A program made the position numbers and the translations under genes. A model generated the notes under the pieces. It did not search any database. It saw only the letters and a list, made by a program, of their open reading frames with translations, and was not told the DNA's origin. A stretch of DNA of 51,783 nucleotides, from NCBI RefSeq assembly GCF_000296815.2, contig NZ_CAIT01000011.1, forward strand, positions 1-51,783. The letters are read 5' to 3'. The stretch comes from Fibrisoma limi BUZ 3 (GTDB lineage: Bacteria; Bacteroidota; Bacteroidia; Cytophagales; Spirosomataceae). Of this stretch, positions 41,796 through 51,783 are shown in pieces. Each line of letters begins with the position of its first letter. Position 1 is the stretch's first letter.

Positions 41796-42497
41796 CTACT
41801 TTCCCATCAACCGGTGAATCAGTTCTCCGGAATCTGGTTGGTTGAGTTGATCAACCAGGTATTGACCAATATCTGTTGGGGTATAATACTCCGGTTTGGT
41901 CCAGCCATGACGTACTCGGTCGCGGGTACTGATTGGACCCAGAATCAATTCCAGCACCCGGATGCCGGTACCATTCAGTTCTTCTTTTAAGCTCATGACC
42001 AGCGATTTCTGGGCGGCTGCGGCCATGGCTACTGGAGCGGCTTTGGGATAGGCCTGCTCGGCGCTAAAGCCATTGATGTGTGCATAAACGCCGGTTTGTT
42101 GTGTTAGCAGCGGTACCAGATACCGAATTGCCAGAAAGTGGCTGGTCAGGTTTGTTGTTAGCAACTGGTTCCAGGTTTTTAGATCGAGTTGGGTCAGGGT
42201 TTGCCCCTGCCACCAACCGCCAAGCGAAGCGACCAGTATGTCTAAGTGACCGTAGCGGTTCTGTACCTGCTGAGCAACGGTTTGTGCACCGTCTTCCTGG
42301 CTGAGGATGGCTTCAATGATGACCAGCCGATCCTGGGCTACGTCCACGACGTACTCGCGAAGCCGTTCTCCTTTCGCGGCCGTACGGGTAGGCACGATGA
42401 CCGTGGCTCCTTCGGTCAGCAACGTACGGACAATGCCTTCGCCCACGCCCCCGGTACCTCCCGCGACCAGGGCGATTTTGTTGTGTAGTGAGTTCAT
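41796..42497 (-). CDS. SDR-family protein lacking the catalytic tyrosine
   Basis: A 233-residue short-chain dehydrogenase fold, started at the ATG at 42497; a TTG three codons upstream is in frame. The cofactor motif A-G-G-T-G-G-V-G-E-G-I and the V-A-S-L-G-G-W region are present. At the position of the Y-x3-K pair the protein reads A-A-A-Q-K, so lysine is kept but tyrosine is gone. The serine neighbourhood is also unusual (N-G-F-S-A-E-Q). This may be an atypical or inactive SDR. It precedes the F420-reductase-like gene on the same strand and lies just after an S41 fragment. Confidence 0.85.
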   Translation of the reverse strand: MNSLHNKIALVAGGTGGVGEGIVRTLLTEGATVIVPTRTAAKGERLREYVVDVAQDRLVIIEAILSQEDGAQTVAQQVQNRYGHLDILVASLGGWWQGQTLTQLDLKTWNQLLTTNLTSHFLAIRYLVPLLTQQTGVYAHINGFSAEQAYPKAAPVAMAAAAQKSLVMSLKEELNGTGIRVLELILGPISTRDRVRHGWTKPEYYTPTDIGQYLVDQLNQPDSGELIHRLMGK

Positions 42498-42513
42498 GAG
42501 AAGCAAAGTGTTA

Positions 42514-42696
42514 CTACCGACCGGCCTGCGTTTGTCCTTTGATTAGCTCTACCGCTCGCTCCAGCAACTCATCCCGGCCTTCTCTGATGCCCTGGATCGT
42601 TGGCTTTACGTCAATATCGGGTACAATACCAATACGTTGGGTTTCAAGGCCGTCGGGGTAATAAACACCGATTCCACTAAACATGGTTCTCAGGCC
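42514..42696 (-). pseudogene. C-terminal remnant of an S41 family peptidase
   Basis: About 60 codons match the extreme C-terminus of S41 peptidases: R-T-M-F-S-G-I-G-V-Y-Y-P-D-G, T-Q-R-I-G-I-V-P-D, V-K-P-T-I-Q-G-I-R-E-G-R-D and E-L-L-E-R-A-V-E-L-I, to a normal stop. The PDZ and catalytic parts are missing. The frame stays open upstream only as sequence with no S41 similarity that runs into the histidine kinase gene. No start codon fits the remnant. The domain end is intact, which suggests a fairly recent deletion by recombination or insertion rather than slow decay. Confidence 0.82.
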
Positions 42697-42778
42697 TGAT
42701 TGAACGTCCGAAAACGGGGTTGAAGAAAGTTGTTCAACCTCAAAATCGGGTAGTTTTTTAGCGCTGAACGACAAGGTT

Positions 42779-43951
42779 CTACGGATGGTGCAGCGCCGGT
42801 ACGATGGGCTTGAGTTGACCATCTGTAAGCCCGGCCGGAACCGTCAGCTCCAGTCGTAAATCAACCGTGAATCTATCCGCCTGATCGTTGATATGAAGCG
42901 TGTGCTGATCTGGATACAGCAGCGCCAGCCGCTTGCGAACATTGGCCAGTCCCAGGCCGCCGACGGCCCCTTTTGCCTGAGCCGGTTTACTATTGGCTAC
43001 GTTCATCTGCAACGTATTGCCTTTATGTTGAATGGAAAGCTTTACCCACGATTTTTTGGTCGTGCTGTTTACGCCATGTTTGAAGGCGTTTTCCACAAAC
43101 GTAATGAGAATGAATGGGGCGATGTCGTAACGGTCATCGACGGTATGGGGTAGATCAAGCTCCAGCGTGAGCCGCTTCGCGGTGCGGAGTTGTTCCAGTG
43201 CAACGTAATCGCGAATGAAGGCAAGCTCTTTAGCAAGTGGCACCAGCGTTTCGGATGTATCGTACAACGCGTACCGCATCAACCCCGACAGTTGCTGGAC
43301 AATCTCGGCGGCCCGCGGACTTTCTTCTTCCGTGAGTGCGTAGATACTGTTCAGTACGTTGAACAGAAAATGCGGATTCACCTGCGCTTTCAGGAAATTC
43401 AGCTCGAGCTGTGTGTACTGCTGCTGCAAGCGGGCATTACGAACCTGACGACGGTAGATTTCAACCAATAGCTTAACAGCCAGGGGGTAAAACGCACGCT
43501 CAATGATGAACAGCAGATGAAAAAACGTACTGGGGTGCACCAGGGCGTCCCAATAGGAGAGTCGCTCAAAGTGCGTAATAGAGCCTGAATAATCGTCGGG
43601 TAAACCAAAATACTGTTTGACAATCAGCGATGAATAATAGTAAAAGGTGAACAAAAGTACGTAGTAGCCAAACAGACCCAGGGCAAGCCGGATGGGTTTG
43701 CGGATGTACCGCGTGAACAGAAACACCAGCACATAGTACTGGAGCAAAACAGCCAGTGCATCGCGTAGCACTGGTCCAACGTACGTCTTCAGCGGGATGT
43801 CAACGGGCGCGGTTGGGTAAAGAAACCACGGCACGTAAGCGGAGAAAATGATCCCAAAAACGCCCAGCACCAGCAGGGCATGAAAACTCACCCTTACCCA
43901 GCCATGGTAACGGGTTTCATCGGTCAGGGCGGAAAGTAAGGGGCGTGACAT
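42779..43951 (-). CDS. LytS/YehU-type sensor histidine kinase
   Basis: A 390-residue inner-membrane kinase, started at 43951 (M-S-R-P-L-L-S-A-L); 13 extra in-frame residues upstream look untranslated. Four hydrophobic helices span about 20-165. A short coiled coil precedes the phosphoacceptor Q-V-N-P-H-F-L-F-N (His194). The ATPase part has I-L-I-T-F-V-E-N-A-F-K-H-G and G-G-L-G-L-A-N-V-R-K-R-L. The likely partner is the LytTR regulator at 45449-46210, but an amidohydrolase gene on the other strand separates them. Its end lies 82 bp from the S41 remnant. Confidence 0.93.
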   Translation of the reverse strand: MSRPLLSALTDETRYHGWVRVSFHALLVLGVFGIIFSAYVPWFLYPTAPVDIPLKTYVGPVLRDALAVLLQYYVLVFLFTRYIRKPIRLALGLFGYYVLLFTFYYYSSLIVKQYFGLPDDYSGSITHFERLSYWDALVHPSTFFHLLFIIERAFYPLAVKLLVEIYRRQVRNARLQQQYTQLELNFLKAQVNPHFLFNVLNSIYALTEEESPRAAEIVQQLSGLMRYALYDTSETLVPLAKELAFIRDYVALEQLRTAKRLTLELDLPHTVDDRYDIAPFILITFVENAFKHGVNSTTKKSWVKLSIQHKGNTLQMNVANSKPAQAKGAVGGLGLANVRKRLALLYPDQHTLHINDQADRFTVDLRLELTVPAGLTDGQLKPIVPALHHP

Positions 43952-44105
43952 GAAACAAGTTATCGCCAAAGGTTCAGATACAGAAGTCAAACGGCAACTA
44001 ATTTCGATGAATCTGGCTTTTTCGTCGGTGAACGCAGAAAGCCGAGGTTCATCGAAAAGGGGTCGAGGTATATCGAAATAATTTACAGGCAGGGAATGGG
44101 TACTC

Positions 44106-44113
44106 TACTTTCG
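44106..44113 (+). promoter_or_regulatory. Putative -7 element (TACTTTCG) of the amidohydrolase gene
   Basis: The same octamer as upstream of the porin gene, 34 nt before the ATG at 44148. One base differs from TAnnTTTG. Confidence 0.42.
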
Positions 44114-44147
44114 GGGCAGATAGTAACGAAAAACCCCGACTCCTGTC

Positions 44148-45452
44148 ATGAAGATTCAAGTTCTTGTACTGCTGTTTTGCCTTTATTCAGTGATGGCAGT
44201 AGCTCAAACTGCTTCCGAAAAAGTAATCCTGATCAAAGCCGGTAAATTTTATAATAGTGAAAAGGCTCAGTTTGTCAAAAATCAGGAAATACTGATCCGA
44301 GGAAATTCCGTCGTTGAGGTGGGCGATAAGGTTAGTCGTCCTAAAGATGTTGAGGTGATTGATCTGAGTACGTGCACCATTACGCCGGGTTTGATTGATG
44401 CTCATACCCACCTGTTGCTTTACCTGAAAAAGTCCGCCGAAGCTGATCCGATGGTTGTTGATGCCTTGTTGACGTCAGACGCTGATCGTGTATTACGTGG
44501 TGCCCATATCGCCCGTACGTATCTCGAAGCCGGTATAACCACAATCCGGGATTTGGGCAACTCCGGAAAATACCTGGACGTAGCGTTACGCGATGCTATT
44601 AACAAGGGTTATGTCGCAGGCCCGAGAATGTTCGTATCCGGACCGATTCTTAGTCCCGTAGGGGGGCAGTTTTACGGTCTTGCCTATTGGCAGAAGAACG
44701 TTTCTGAGCAGGAATATCGAATCATAAAAAACGTAGACGACGCTCGGTTTGCCGTAAAAGAACAACTCACCTTCGGTGCTGATCTGATAAAAATATGCTC
44801 GAACAATTCGCCCAATTCATTGCTGTTGACCGTCGACGAGATTAAAGCCATTGTTGAAACCGCTCACCAGTACAACCGTAAAGTGACCGCCCACGCCACC
44901 TATGACAAAGCCGTACGTAACGCTGTGCTGGCGGGTGTGGATGGCATTGAGCACGCATACGATCTATCGGATAGTACATTAGCTATCATGGCCAGCCGGG
45001 GAAGCTACCTGGTACCTACAGACGTATCGTTCCAGCAAGGCTTGCTTCGGGTTAAAAACAAGTACGGAAAAACCGGACCGGAGGCAGAACAAATGGTTAA
45101 CGAGTTTCTGGCCCTAACGCATAAGCGTATCAAACGCGCTCATGAGCAAAACGTCATGATTGTAGCCGGGTCCGATTATTATGATGATCTTGGCGTAAAG
45201 CCAGGCGATGGAGCAAAGGACGTGCTGATCGCCTACGTCGAAGCTGGTTTTAGTCCGGCTCAGGTACTCCAGTTTGCTACGTTCAATGCCGCTAAGGCGC
45301 TGGGTAACACACGGGTCGGAAAGCTGTCGAAAGGCAGTTACGCTGATCTGGCAGCGTTTGATGGTGACCTGGAGAAGGATTTCAATCAGGTTCTTTCTAA
45401 GGTTAAACTGGTCATGAAAGACGGCAAAATCCTCGCTCAGCCTCACAATTAG
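44148..45452 (+). CDS. Exported amidohydrolase (prolidase/imidazolonepropionase-like)
   Basis: A 434-residue protein with a signal peptide (ending A-V-A-Q, residue 20). The metal site is complete: D-A-H-T-H (HxH) near residue 85, Lys in A-D-L-I-K-I-C, His in V-T-A-H-A-T-Y, His in D-G-I-E-H-A-Y and Asp in G-S-D-Y-Y-D-D. The order suits the Xaa-Pro dipeptidase/imidazolonepropionase-like amidohydrolases that hydrolyse amide bonds in dipeptides or cyclic amides. It is inserted between a kinase and regulator gene that run the other way, and its stop overlaps that of the LytTR gene by 4 bp. Confidence 0.92.
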   Translation: MKIQVLVLLFCLYSVMAVAQTASEKVILIKAGKFYNSEKAQFVKNQEILIRGNSVVEVGDKVSRPKDVEVIDLSTCTITPGLIDAHTHLLLYLKKSAEADPMVVDALLTSDADRVLRGAHIARTYLEAGITTIRDLGNSGKYLDVALRDAINKGYVAGPRMFVSGPILSPVGGQFYGLAYWQKNVSEQEYRIIKNVDDARFAVKEQLTFGADLIKICSNNSPNSLLLTVDEIKAIVETAHQYNRKVTAHATYDKAVRNAVLAGVDGIEHAYDLSDSTLAIMASRGSYLVPTDVSFQQGLLRVKNKYGKTGPEAEQMVNEFLALTHKRIKRAHEQNVMIVAGSDYYDDLGVKPGDGAKDVLIAYVEAGFSPAQVLQFATFNAAKALGNTRVGKLSKGSYADLAAFDGDLEKDFNQVLSKVKLVMKDGKILAQPHN

Positions 45453-46210
45453 ACGACCAGCCATTTCCGGATTCGTTCTCTCACGGTATCCCGGTAGTTT
45501 GAACCGATGATCAGTTCATGACCCGTAGACGTAATGACTGTGTTACCCTCCAGCGTTTTAATATGCGACAACTGAACAATGTACGAGCGATTGATGCGCA
45601 GAAAGAGGTCGGCGGGGAGGTTAGCTTCCAGTTTCGTCATGGTCAGGTGGGTGACCAGGAAGCGATCTGTCAGAAACACCTTCAGGTAGTCGCCCATGCT
45701 TTCGGCAAACACAATCTCGTCGAAGCGGATCTGCTCCAGTTTCTTGTCGGTTTTCAAGTAAATGAACTCATTGGGGACGTCAGGAGGTAGGGGCGGGGTT
45801 GTGGCTACATGCTCAACCGTTGCTGTCTTAACTCCAGTGTCTGGGTTTAACCGTTCCCTGACCCGACCAATGGCTTTCATAAACCGCTCGAACGTAATAG
45901 GTTTGAGCAGGTAATCCGTAACGCCCAGGTCAAAGCCTTCTATCGCATGATTAGGGTTCGCGGTGGTTAGAATGACCGCCGGGTGCAGAGCAGGATAAGC
46001 GCGAAGAAATTCCATACCCGTCATCTCCGGCATATTAATGTCCAGGAAAATCACGTCAGGACGGAAATCGGGCAGTTGCTCAAAAGCCGCAATGGCATCA
46101 TCGAACGTAGCGACGAGTTCGAGCGAGGATATGCGCCGGACGTATTTCTCCAGCAATTCCTGAGCGAGCGGTTCGTCTTCAATGATAGCGCAACGGAGGG
46201 TCTGACTCAT
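45449..46210 (-). CDS. LytTR-family response regulator
   Basis: A 253-residue DNA-binding regulator. The receiver domain opens R-C-A-I-I-E-D-E-P-L-A and has the phospho-acceptor Asp in D-V-I-F-L-D-I-N-M-P, with Y-L-L-K-P-I after it. A linker with a Thr/Pro-rich stretch leads to the LytTR domain (about 150-253; F-I-Y-L-K-T-D-K-K, F-L-R-I-N-R-S-Y-I-V). It is probably activated by a LytS-type kinase, most simply the one at 42779-43951. It begins 9 bp after the mutB stop on the same strand, so it may be co-transcribed with mutB. Confidence 0.94.
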   Translation of the reverse strand: MSQTLRCAIIEDEPLAQELLEKYVRRISSLELVATFDDAIAAFEQLPDFRPDVIFLDINMPEMTGMEFLRAYPALHPAVILTTANPNHAIEGFDLGVTDYLLKPITFERFMKAIGRVRERLNPDTGVKTATVEHVATTPPLPPDVPNEFIYLKTDKKLEQIRFDEIVFAESMGDYLKVFLTDRFLVTHLTMTKLEANLPADLFLRINRSYIVQLSHIKTLEGNTVITSTGHELIIGSNYRDTVRERIRKWLVV

Positions 46211-46219
46211 GCTGAATCG

Positions 46220-48385
<2,166 letters not shown>

Positions 48386-48402
48386 GCGCAACTATTGTAC
48401 AG

Positions 48403-48410
48403 CGAAAGTA
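48403..48410 (-). promoter_or_regulatory. Putative -7 element (TACTTTCG) of mutB
   Basis: On the minus strand the octamer ends 17 nt before the mutB ATG. It is the third copy of TACTTTCG at a promoter-like place in the window and suggests that mutB has its own promoter. Confidence 0.45.
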
Positions 48411-48615
48411 CGACATTCAAAACGTAAAATGCTCCATTTTGCGGAGTCGTTTACCGACGTACGTAGCGCAAAACGCGGAGATGATGGTCTGGAGAATCTA
48501 TCAATACGAGAGGCATTATTTTTCAAATGTATTTTTAGTTTATAGAGTAGAAAGTATAAAATAACGCCTTGTATGCAAAGTTGTTAACTCATTCATTTTA
48601 TCACTTTTTCGACAA

Positions 48616-50097
48616 ATGCCTAAACTATTTCCTAAAACGTTACTGACATTCGGGGCTTTATCCGCCTTATTTCTTGCTTGTTCGAGTGAGGATTCACTAC
48701 AGCCAGTCAATCAGTTTAGTAGCCGCACTGCTCGCGTTGGAAAGCCCGAAACAGGCATTACGCTCCGTAGGGGTCAGTATATTATCATGGCAACGGGTAA
48801 CCAACTACCTGCCGATCTCGAAAATGAAGTCAGCAAAGCCAATGGTAAAGTTAGCCGTGTTATGGGTGAGATTGGCATAGCTATCGCTACGTCGGATGAC
48901 CCGAAGTTTGCTGATAAGGCTGCTCGCATTGCCGGCGTCGGTTCGGTCATTCGCGATGCCGAAGCGCAGTGGATTAATCCACCGGCGGTGTACACAGATC
49001 AGGGTGTTCTGGATAACGTGACCGGCCAATCAGCCACTAACCCTGCCACTAATCCCTTTTTCCAGTTCCAGTGGGGGCATAAAGCGATTAATGCTCCGGC
49101 CGCCTGGGCAGCAGGTTACCAGGGGGAAGGCGTTCGGGTAGCTGTACTGGACGGCGGCTTTGACCTGGACCATCCCGATCTGGCCGCTAACATCGTGTAT
49201 AGCCGGAGTTTTGTGCCGGGCGAATCGGCTCAGTATGCGCTTGGTGACGTTGGAAGTCATGGTACGCATACTGCCGGTACGGTAGCCGCACTGGACAATA
49301 ACATCGGCGTGGTGGGCGTTGCGCCCAAGGCTAACCTACTGCTGATCAAAGTGCTGCGTGATAGTGGTTCGGGTTCATTTTCCTGGTTGCTCCAGGGGGT
49401 TCTGGATGCCGTCAATCAAAAGGCCGATGTCATCAGCATGAGCTTAGGTACGTTTCTGCTTCGTAATGGAAAGTATCTTGATGACAATGGAACGCCAGCC
49501 GATCCATCCGACGATTTTATTGGTCATGATGCCAAAGGAACCCAGGAACTGATCAACGCCCTTACCCGCGTTATGAACTATGCGCATTCGCAGGGAGTCA
49601 CGCTCGTGGCTGCGGCAGGTAACGATGCGATTGACGGCAATAAGGATGGATCAGGTTTGAGTATCCCGGCTAATCTGCCCAATGTCCTTTCTATTTCGGC
49701 GACTGGGCCGGCTGGCTGGTTTGCCAATCGTACTACAAATCTGGATCGGTTTGCGTCATATTCAAACTACGGAACGCCTGACGTAACTTTTGCGGCTCCT
49801 GGTGGTGATTTCTCCTTGTATCCGACTGCCAACTGGCAGTATGACATGGTGTTAAGCACGGGGAACAGCCCGGGTGCGGCTGGGCAGTATTACTTCTCTG
49901 CCGGTACCAGTATGGCATGCCCACATGCTGCGGGAGTAGCCGCTCTGATCATTGGTAAGAATGGAGGACAGATGGACCCCACTCGTGTAGAGGCAGCGCT
50001 GCGTGCATCGGCCGATGATCTCGGGAAAACAGGACGGGACCCCTTGTTCGGCTATGGCCGCGTAAATGCGTATCGGGCTGTTTCAGCGGTACAATAG
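48616..50097 (+). CDS. Subtilisin-like S8 serine peptidase, lipoprotein
   Basis: A 493-residue exported protease. Signal peptide with lipobox F-L-A-C (Cys22). Residues about 50-115 look like an I9-type propeptide (G-Q-Y-I-I-M-A-T-G...). The catalytic triad is complete: Asp179 in V-L-D-G-G-F, His215 in G-S-H-G-T-H-T-A-G and Ser432 in G-T-S-M-A-C-P-H-A-A-G. No type IX sorting domain is seen at the C-terminus, which ends soon after the catalytic domain, so export as a surface or periplasmic lipoprotein is likely. It lies between mutA and mutB on the opposite strand, behind an AT-rich 5' region. Confidence 0.95.
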   Translation: MPKLFPKTLLTFGALSALFLACSSEDSLQPVNQFSSRTARVGKPETGITLRRGQYIIMATGNQLPADLENEVSKANGKVSRVMGEIGIAIATSDDPKFADKAARIAGVGSVIRDAEAQWINPPAVYTDQGVLDNVTGQSATNPATNPFFQFQWGHKAINAPAAWAAGYQGEGVRVAVLDGGFDLDHPDLAANIVYSRSFVPGESAQYALGDVGSHGTHTAGTVAALDNNIGVVGVAPKANLLLIKVLRDSGSGSFSWLLQGVLDAVNQKADVISMSLGTFLLRNGKYLDDNGTPADPSDDFIGHDAKGTQELINALTRVMNYAHSQGVTLVAAAGNDAIDGNKDGSGLSIPANLPNVLSISATGPAGWFANRTTNLDRFASYSNYGTPDVTFAAPGGDFSLYPTANWQYDMVLSTGNSPGAAGQYYFSAGTSMACPHAAGVAALIIGKNGGQMDPTRVEAALRASADDLGKTGRDPLFGYGRVNAYRAVSAVQ

Positions 50098-50112
50098 TTT
50101 AGTTCGTCCGTT

Positions 50113-50160
50113 CTCAAAATGACAAAGGCGGCTCCAGCGGGCCGCCTTTGTCATTTTGAG
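50113..50160. terminator. Strong bidirectional terminator
   Basis: A perfect 20-bp inverted repeat (50113-50132 and 50141-50160) with an 8-nt loop lies between the convergent stops of the S8 peptidase and mutA. T-rich arms on both strands suit termination in both directions. Confidence 0.85.
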
Positions 50161-50168
50161 AGTAAAGT

Positions 50169-51557
50169 TTATTCAAATGCCTGTGCCAATCGCCGGTCGG
50201 GTAATAATGCAGCATCTGCCGGTTGAGACAAGCTGTTACCAGGTTTATGTGGTGAACTCACAACCGGATTTTCGTCGTGCCGGAACTTGGTAACGCCAAC
50301 CAGTACCTTACCACTACGTACGGCTTCGACTTTTGCCTGATACGAACGTTCGATTTCAGACTGGACAAATCCCTGTTCGAATGCGTCGACGAATCCGCCC
50401 CTTTCTTCGACGTTGAGAAACAATGCCCAGGCGGCTTCGACCAACTGATACGTCAGGATTTCAACGTAGTAGGACCCGGCGGATGGATCGGCAACCTTAT
50501 CAAGGTATGCCTCTTCTTTTAGCAGCACCGATACGTTGCGGGCGATCCGTTCGGAAAACTCGCTGGGGGCTTCGAACACCGTATCGTAGGGATGAACCGT
50601 CAGTACATCGCAGCCGCCAGTCACAGCCGCCATCGCTTCGGTGGTAGCCCGGAGCAGGTTTGTATACGGCGTAGCAACGGCGTCATAGAAAGTAGAGGTC
50701 TGCACATGGAGCAGTGGGCAGGGAGCCAGGAACTGACCATAGGCAGCACTGAACCGTTGCCAAAGCACACGCAGCGCCCGAAGTTTCGCGATCTCAACGA
50801 AGTAGCTCGTACCAACCGATACGGACAGCAGCGTTTTAGGAAACACCGCGTCGATGGTCAGACCGGCGTTGGTCAAGCCATCATATTGGTCCGCCAACGA
50901 CGCCAGCAGGAAAGCCAGTTCCTGAGTAGCCGTAGCGCCAGCGTTGTGGAACGCATGGCTGCTGGCCGTTACCGTGCGGAATTGCGGAGAATCGGCTGTC
51001 TGGCGAGTGGCTGCCACTGTAGCTTTCAACTCATCGGCATACGGTTGGCCCGACGTTGCCCAACTAGCCAGAGGATCAACCAGAAGGCCACCTTTAAGCT
51101 GATACGGAGCGACTGTGCGTAAAGCCGTCATAAACTCCGCGACGTCACCATTCAGCCGAAAGAAGACGGGTGTATCGCTCAGTTTAACGCCGTTGAGTAG
51201 TCGCGCCAGCCCAGACGTGACTCGGTCTGACGTGGCGGATCCTTTCGTCGTTGACCAACTCAGCACCAGCGCATCGGCTCCGCGACTGATGGCGTCACGT
51301 AGCCCTGAATTATCCATTTTTTCGTCAGAAACAGCCCGTTCGGGGGCATTCAGCCAGCCGGGTACTTGTTTCTGGGCTCCCTGTATGTCGTTGAGAGGCA
51401 GCGTAGCCAGGTCGTCGGCCGTATAATAAGGTTCGAGGGTAAAACCTTCCGGTGTTGACCACCGCAGCGTTTCGTAGGCAGCCGGGTCTTTGAGATCCTT
51501 CCGGACCTGCTCAATCCACTGCTGTTTATCGGTAGTTGAGAAGTGCTCAGCAAACAT
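50169..51557 (-). CDS. mutA: Methylmalonyl-CoA mutase small subunit, lacking the C-terminal B12-like domain
   Basis: A 462-residue protein, started at 51557 (M-F-A-E-H-F-S); an in-frame start 24 codons earlier seems less likely. It has the mutase TIM-barrel domain (E-T-L-R-W-S-T-P-E-G-F, E-R-I-A-R-N-V-S-V-L-L-K-E, D-P-S-A-G-S-Y-Y-V-E), without the large subunit's active-site motifs. Soon after G-K-V-L-V-G-V-T-K-F-R it ends with a polar tail. The ~150-residue inactive cobalamin-like domain of classical small subunits (~600 residues) is absent. It forms the structural partner of MutB. It is now separated from mutB by a peptidase gene and a strong terminator. Confidence 0.9.
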   Translation of the reverse strand: MFAEHFSTTDKQQWIEQVRKDLKDPAAYETLRWSTPEGFTLEPYYTADDLATLPLNDIQGAQKQVPGWLNAPERAVSDEKMDNSGLRDAISRGADALVLSWSTTKGSATSDRVTSGLARLLNGVKLSDTPVFFRLNGDVAEFMTALRTVAPYQLKGGLLVDPLASWATSGQPYADELKATVAATRQTADSPQFRTVTASSHAFHNAGATATQELAFLLASLADQYDGLTNAGLTIDAVFPKTLLSVSVGTSYFVEIAKLRALRVLWQRFSAAYGQFLAPCPLLHVQTSTFYDAVATPYTNLLRATTEAMAAVTGGCDVLTVHPYDTVFEAPSEFSERIARNVSVLLKEEAYLDKVADPSAGSYYVEILTYQLVEAAWALFLNVEERGGFVDAFEQGFVQSEIERSYQAKVEAVRSGKVLVGVTKFRHDENPVVSSPHKPGNSLSQPADAALLPDRRLAQAFE

Positions 51558-51766
51558 ATGGGTCAGTATGAGCGGGTATGAACCCTGCCTCTGGTACGTA
51601 AAAGTAGCAGTTTCTTTTTTCGGGGGCAAAAGCGGTCAGAAGCCGTTTAAGTCGAACCGGGGTTGCATTATTCAAAGGGATTAACATTGTCCGTTGACAC
51701 ATCCGCCGATTCCCTTTATTTTAGCTTAGGAATGTACGAGCATTATCGCCGAGCCGGATAATTAGC

Positions 51767-51774
51767 TACCTTTG
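51767..51774 (+). promoter_or_regulatory. Putative -7 element at the window edge (TACCTTTG)
   Basis: An exact TAnnTTTG match on the plus strand 9 bp from the window end, suggesting that a plus-strand gene begins just outside. It would be divergent from mutA. Confidence 0.4.
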
Positions 51775-51783
51775 TCTCCCTTT

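Noticed and set aside
42718-42739. GGTTGAA/TTCAACC hairpin after the histidine kinase
   Set aside because: A 7-bp stem without a good T run; it may help termination but is not convincing.
50592-51122. A 176-codon frame antisense to mutA
   Set aside because: The frame lies wholly inside a conserved gene and its product is basic and without recognisable motifs.

Overview
The window is a chromosomal stretch from a member of the Bacteroidota, most likely order Cytophagales and close to Spirosomaceae (Spirosoma-like). I infer this from the type IX secretion/gliding gene sprA beside ruvA, a gldF homologue, LytS/LytTR regulators, DUF4199 proteins, an AprE-like porin-rich envelope gene set, start regions without clear Shine-Dalgarno sequences, and repeated TAnnTTTG-like -7 elements. 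No rRNA, tRNA, CRISPR array, integrase or transposase was recognised. Most of the window looks like core genome with accessory genes set into it.

Region by region: 0-7.7 kb holds a DJ-1/PfpI protein, an outer-membrane barrel, an orphan LytS-type histidine kinase, a large secreted metzincin-like protease, an OprO/OprP-like porin and a TM2 protein. At 7.8-10.7 kb there is a minus-strand operon of a LolA-like periplasmic protein, a YidD homologue carrying a signal peptide, and two paralogous TPR-like/membrane-hairpin proteins. At 10.8-17.3 kb lie a TonB-C-like protein, malate dehydrogenase, a DUF1232 protein, tatA, gatA, a LysM lytic transglycosylase and ruvA. At 17.3-19.1 kb a divergent pair encodes a bacterial Kunitz (BPTI-like) inhibitor and a DUF1593 nucleoside-hydrolase-like protein. 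sprA fills 19.4-27.0 kb.

From 27 to 36 kb come a DUF5958-like protein, an aldo/keto reductase, gcvH, a dihydroorotase homologue that has lost its metal ligands, two DUF4199 membrane proteins, gldF without gldG, VanZ, 6-phosphogluconate dehydrogenase, a fatty acid desaturase and a lipoprotein nuclease. The order ruvA-sprA-gcvH-vanZ that is common in the phylum is still visible, spread apart by insertions. From 36 to 46 kb are a TMTC-like GT-C/TPR membrane protein, a lipoprotein alpha/beta hydrolase, a DUF2278 protein, two NAD(P)-binding proteins, the C-terminal stump of an S41 protease, and a LytS kinase and LytTR regulator separated by an amidohydrolase gene. From 46 kb to the end are the two methylmalonyl-CoA mutase subunits, separated by a convergent subtilisin-like lipoprotein gene.

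The strongest leads are the LolA/YidD/TPR-hairpin operon (a possible envelope-protein biogenesis cassette), the Kunitz lipoprotein-like inhibitor, and the non-catalytic dihydroorotase with an in-frame repeat-like insert.
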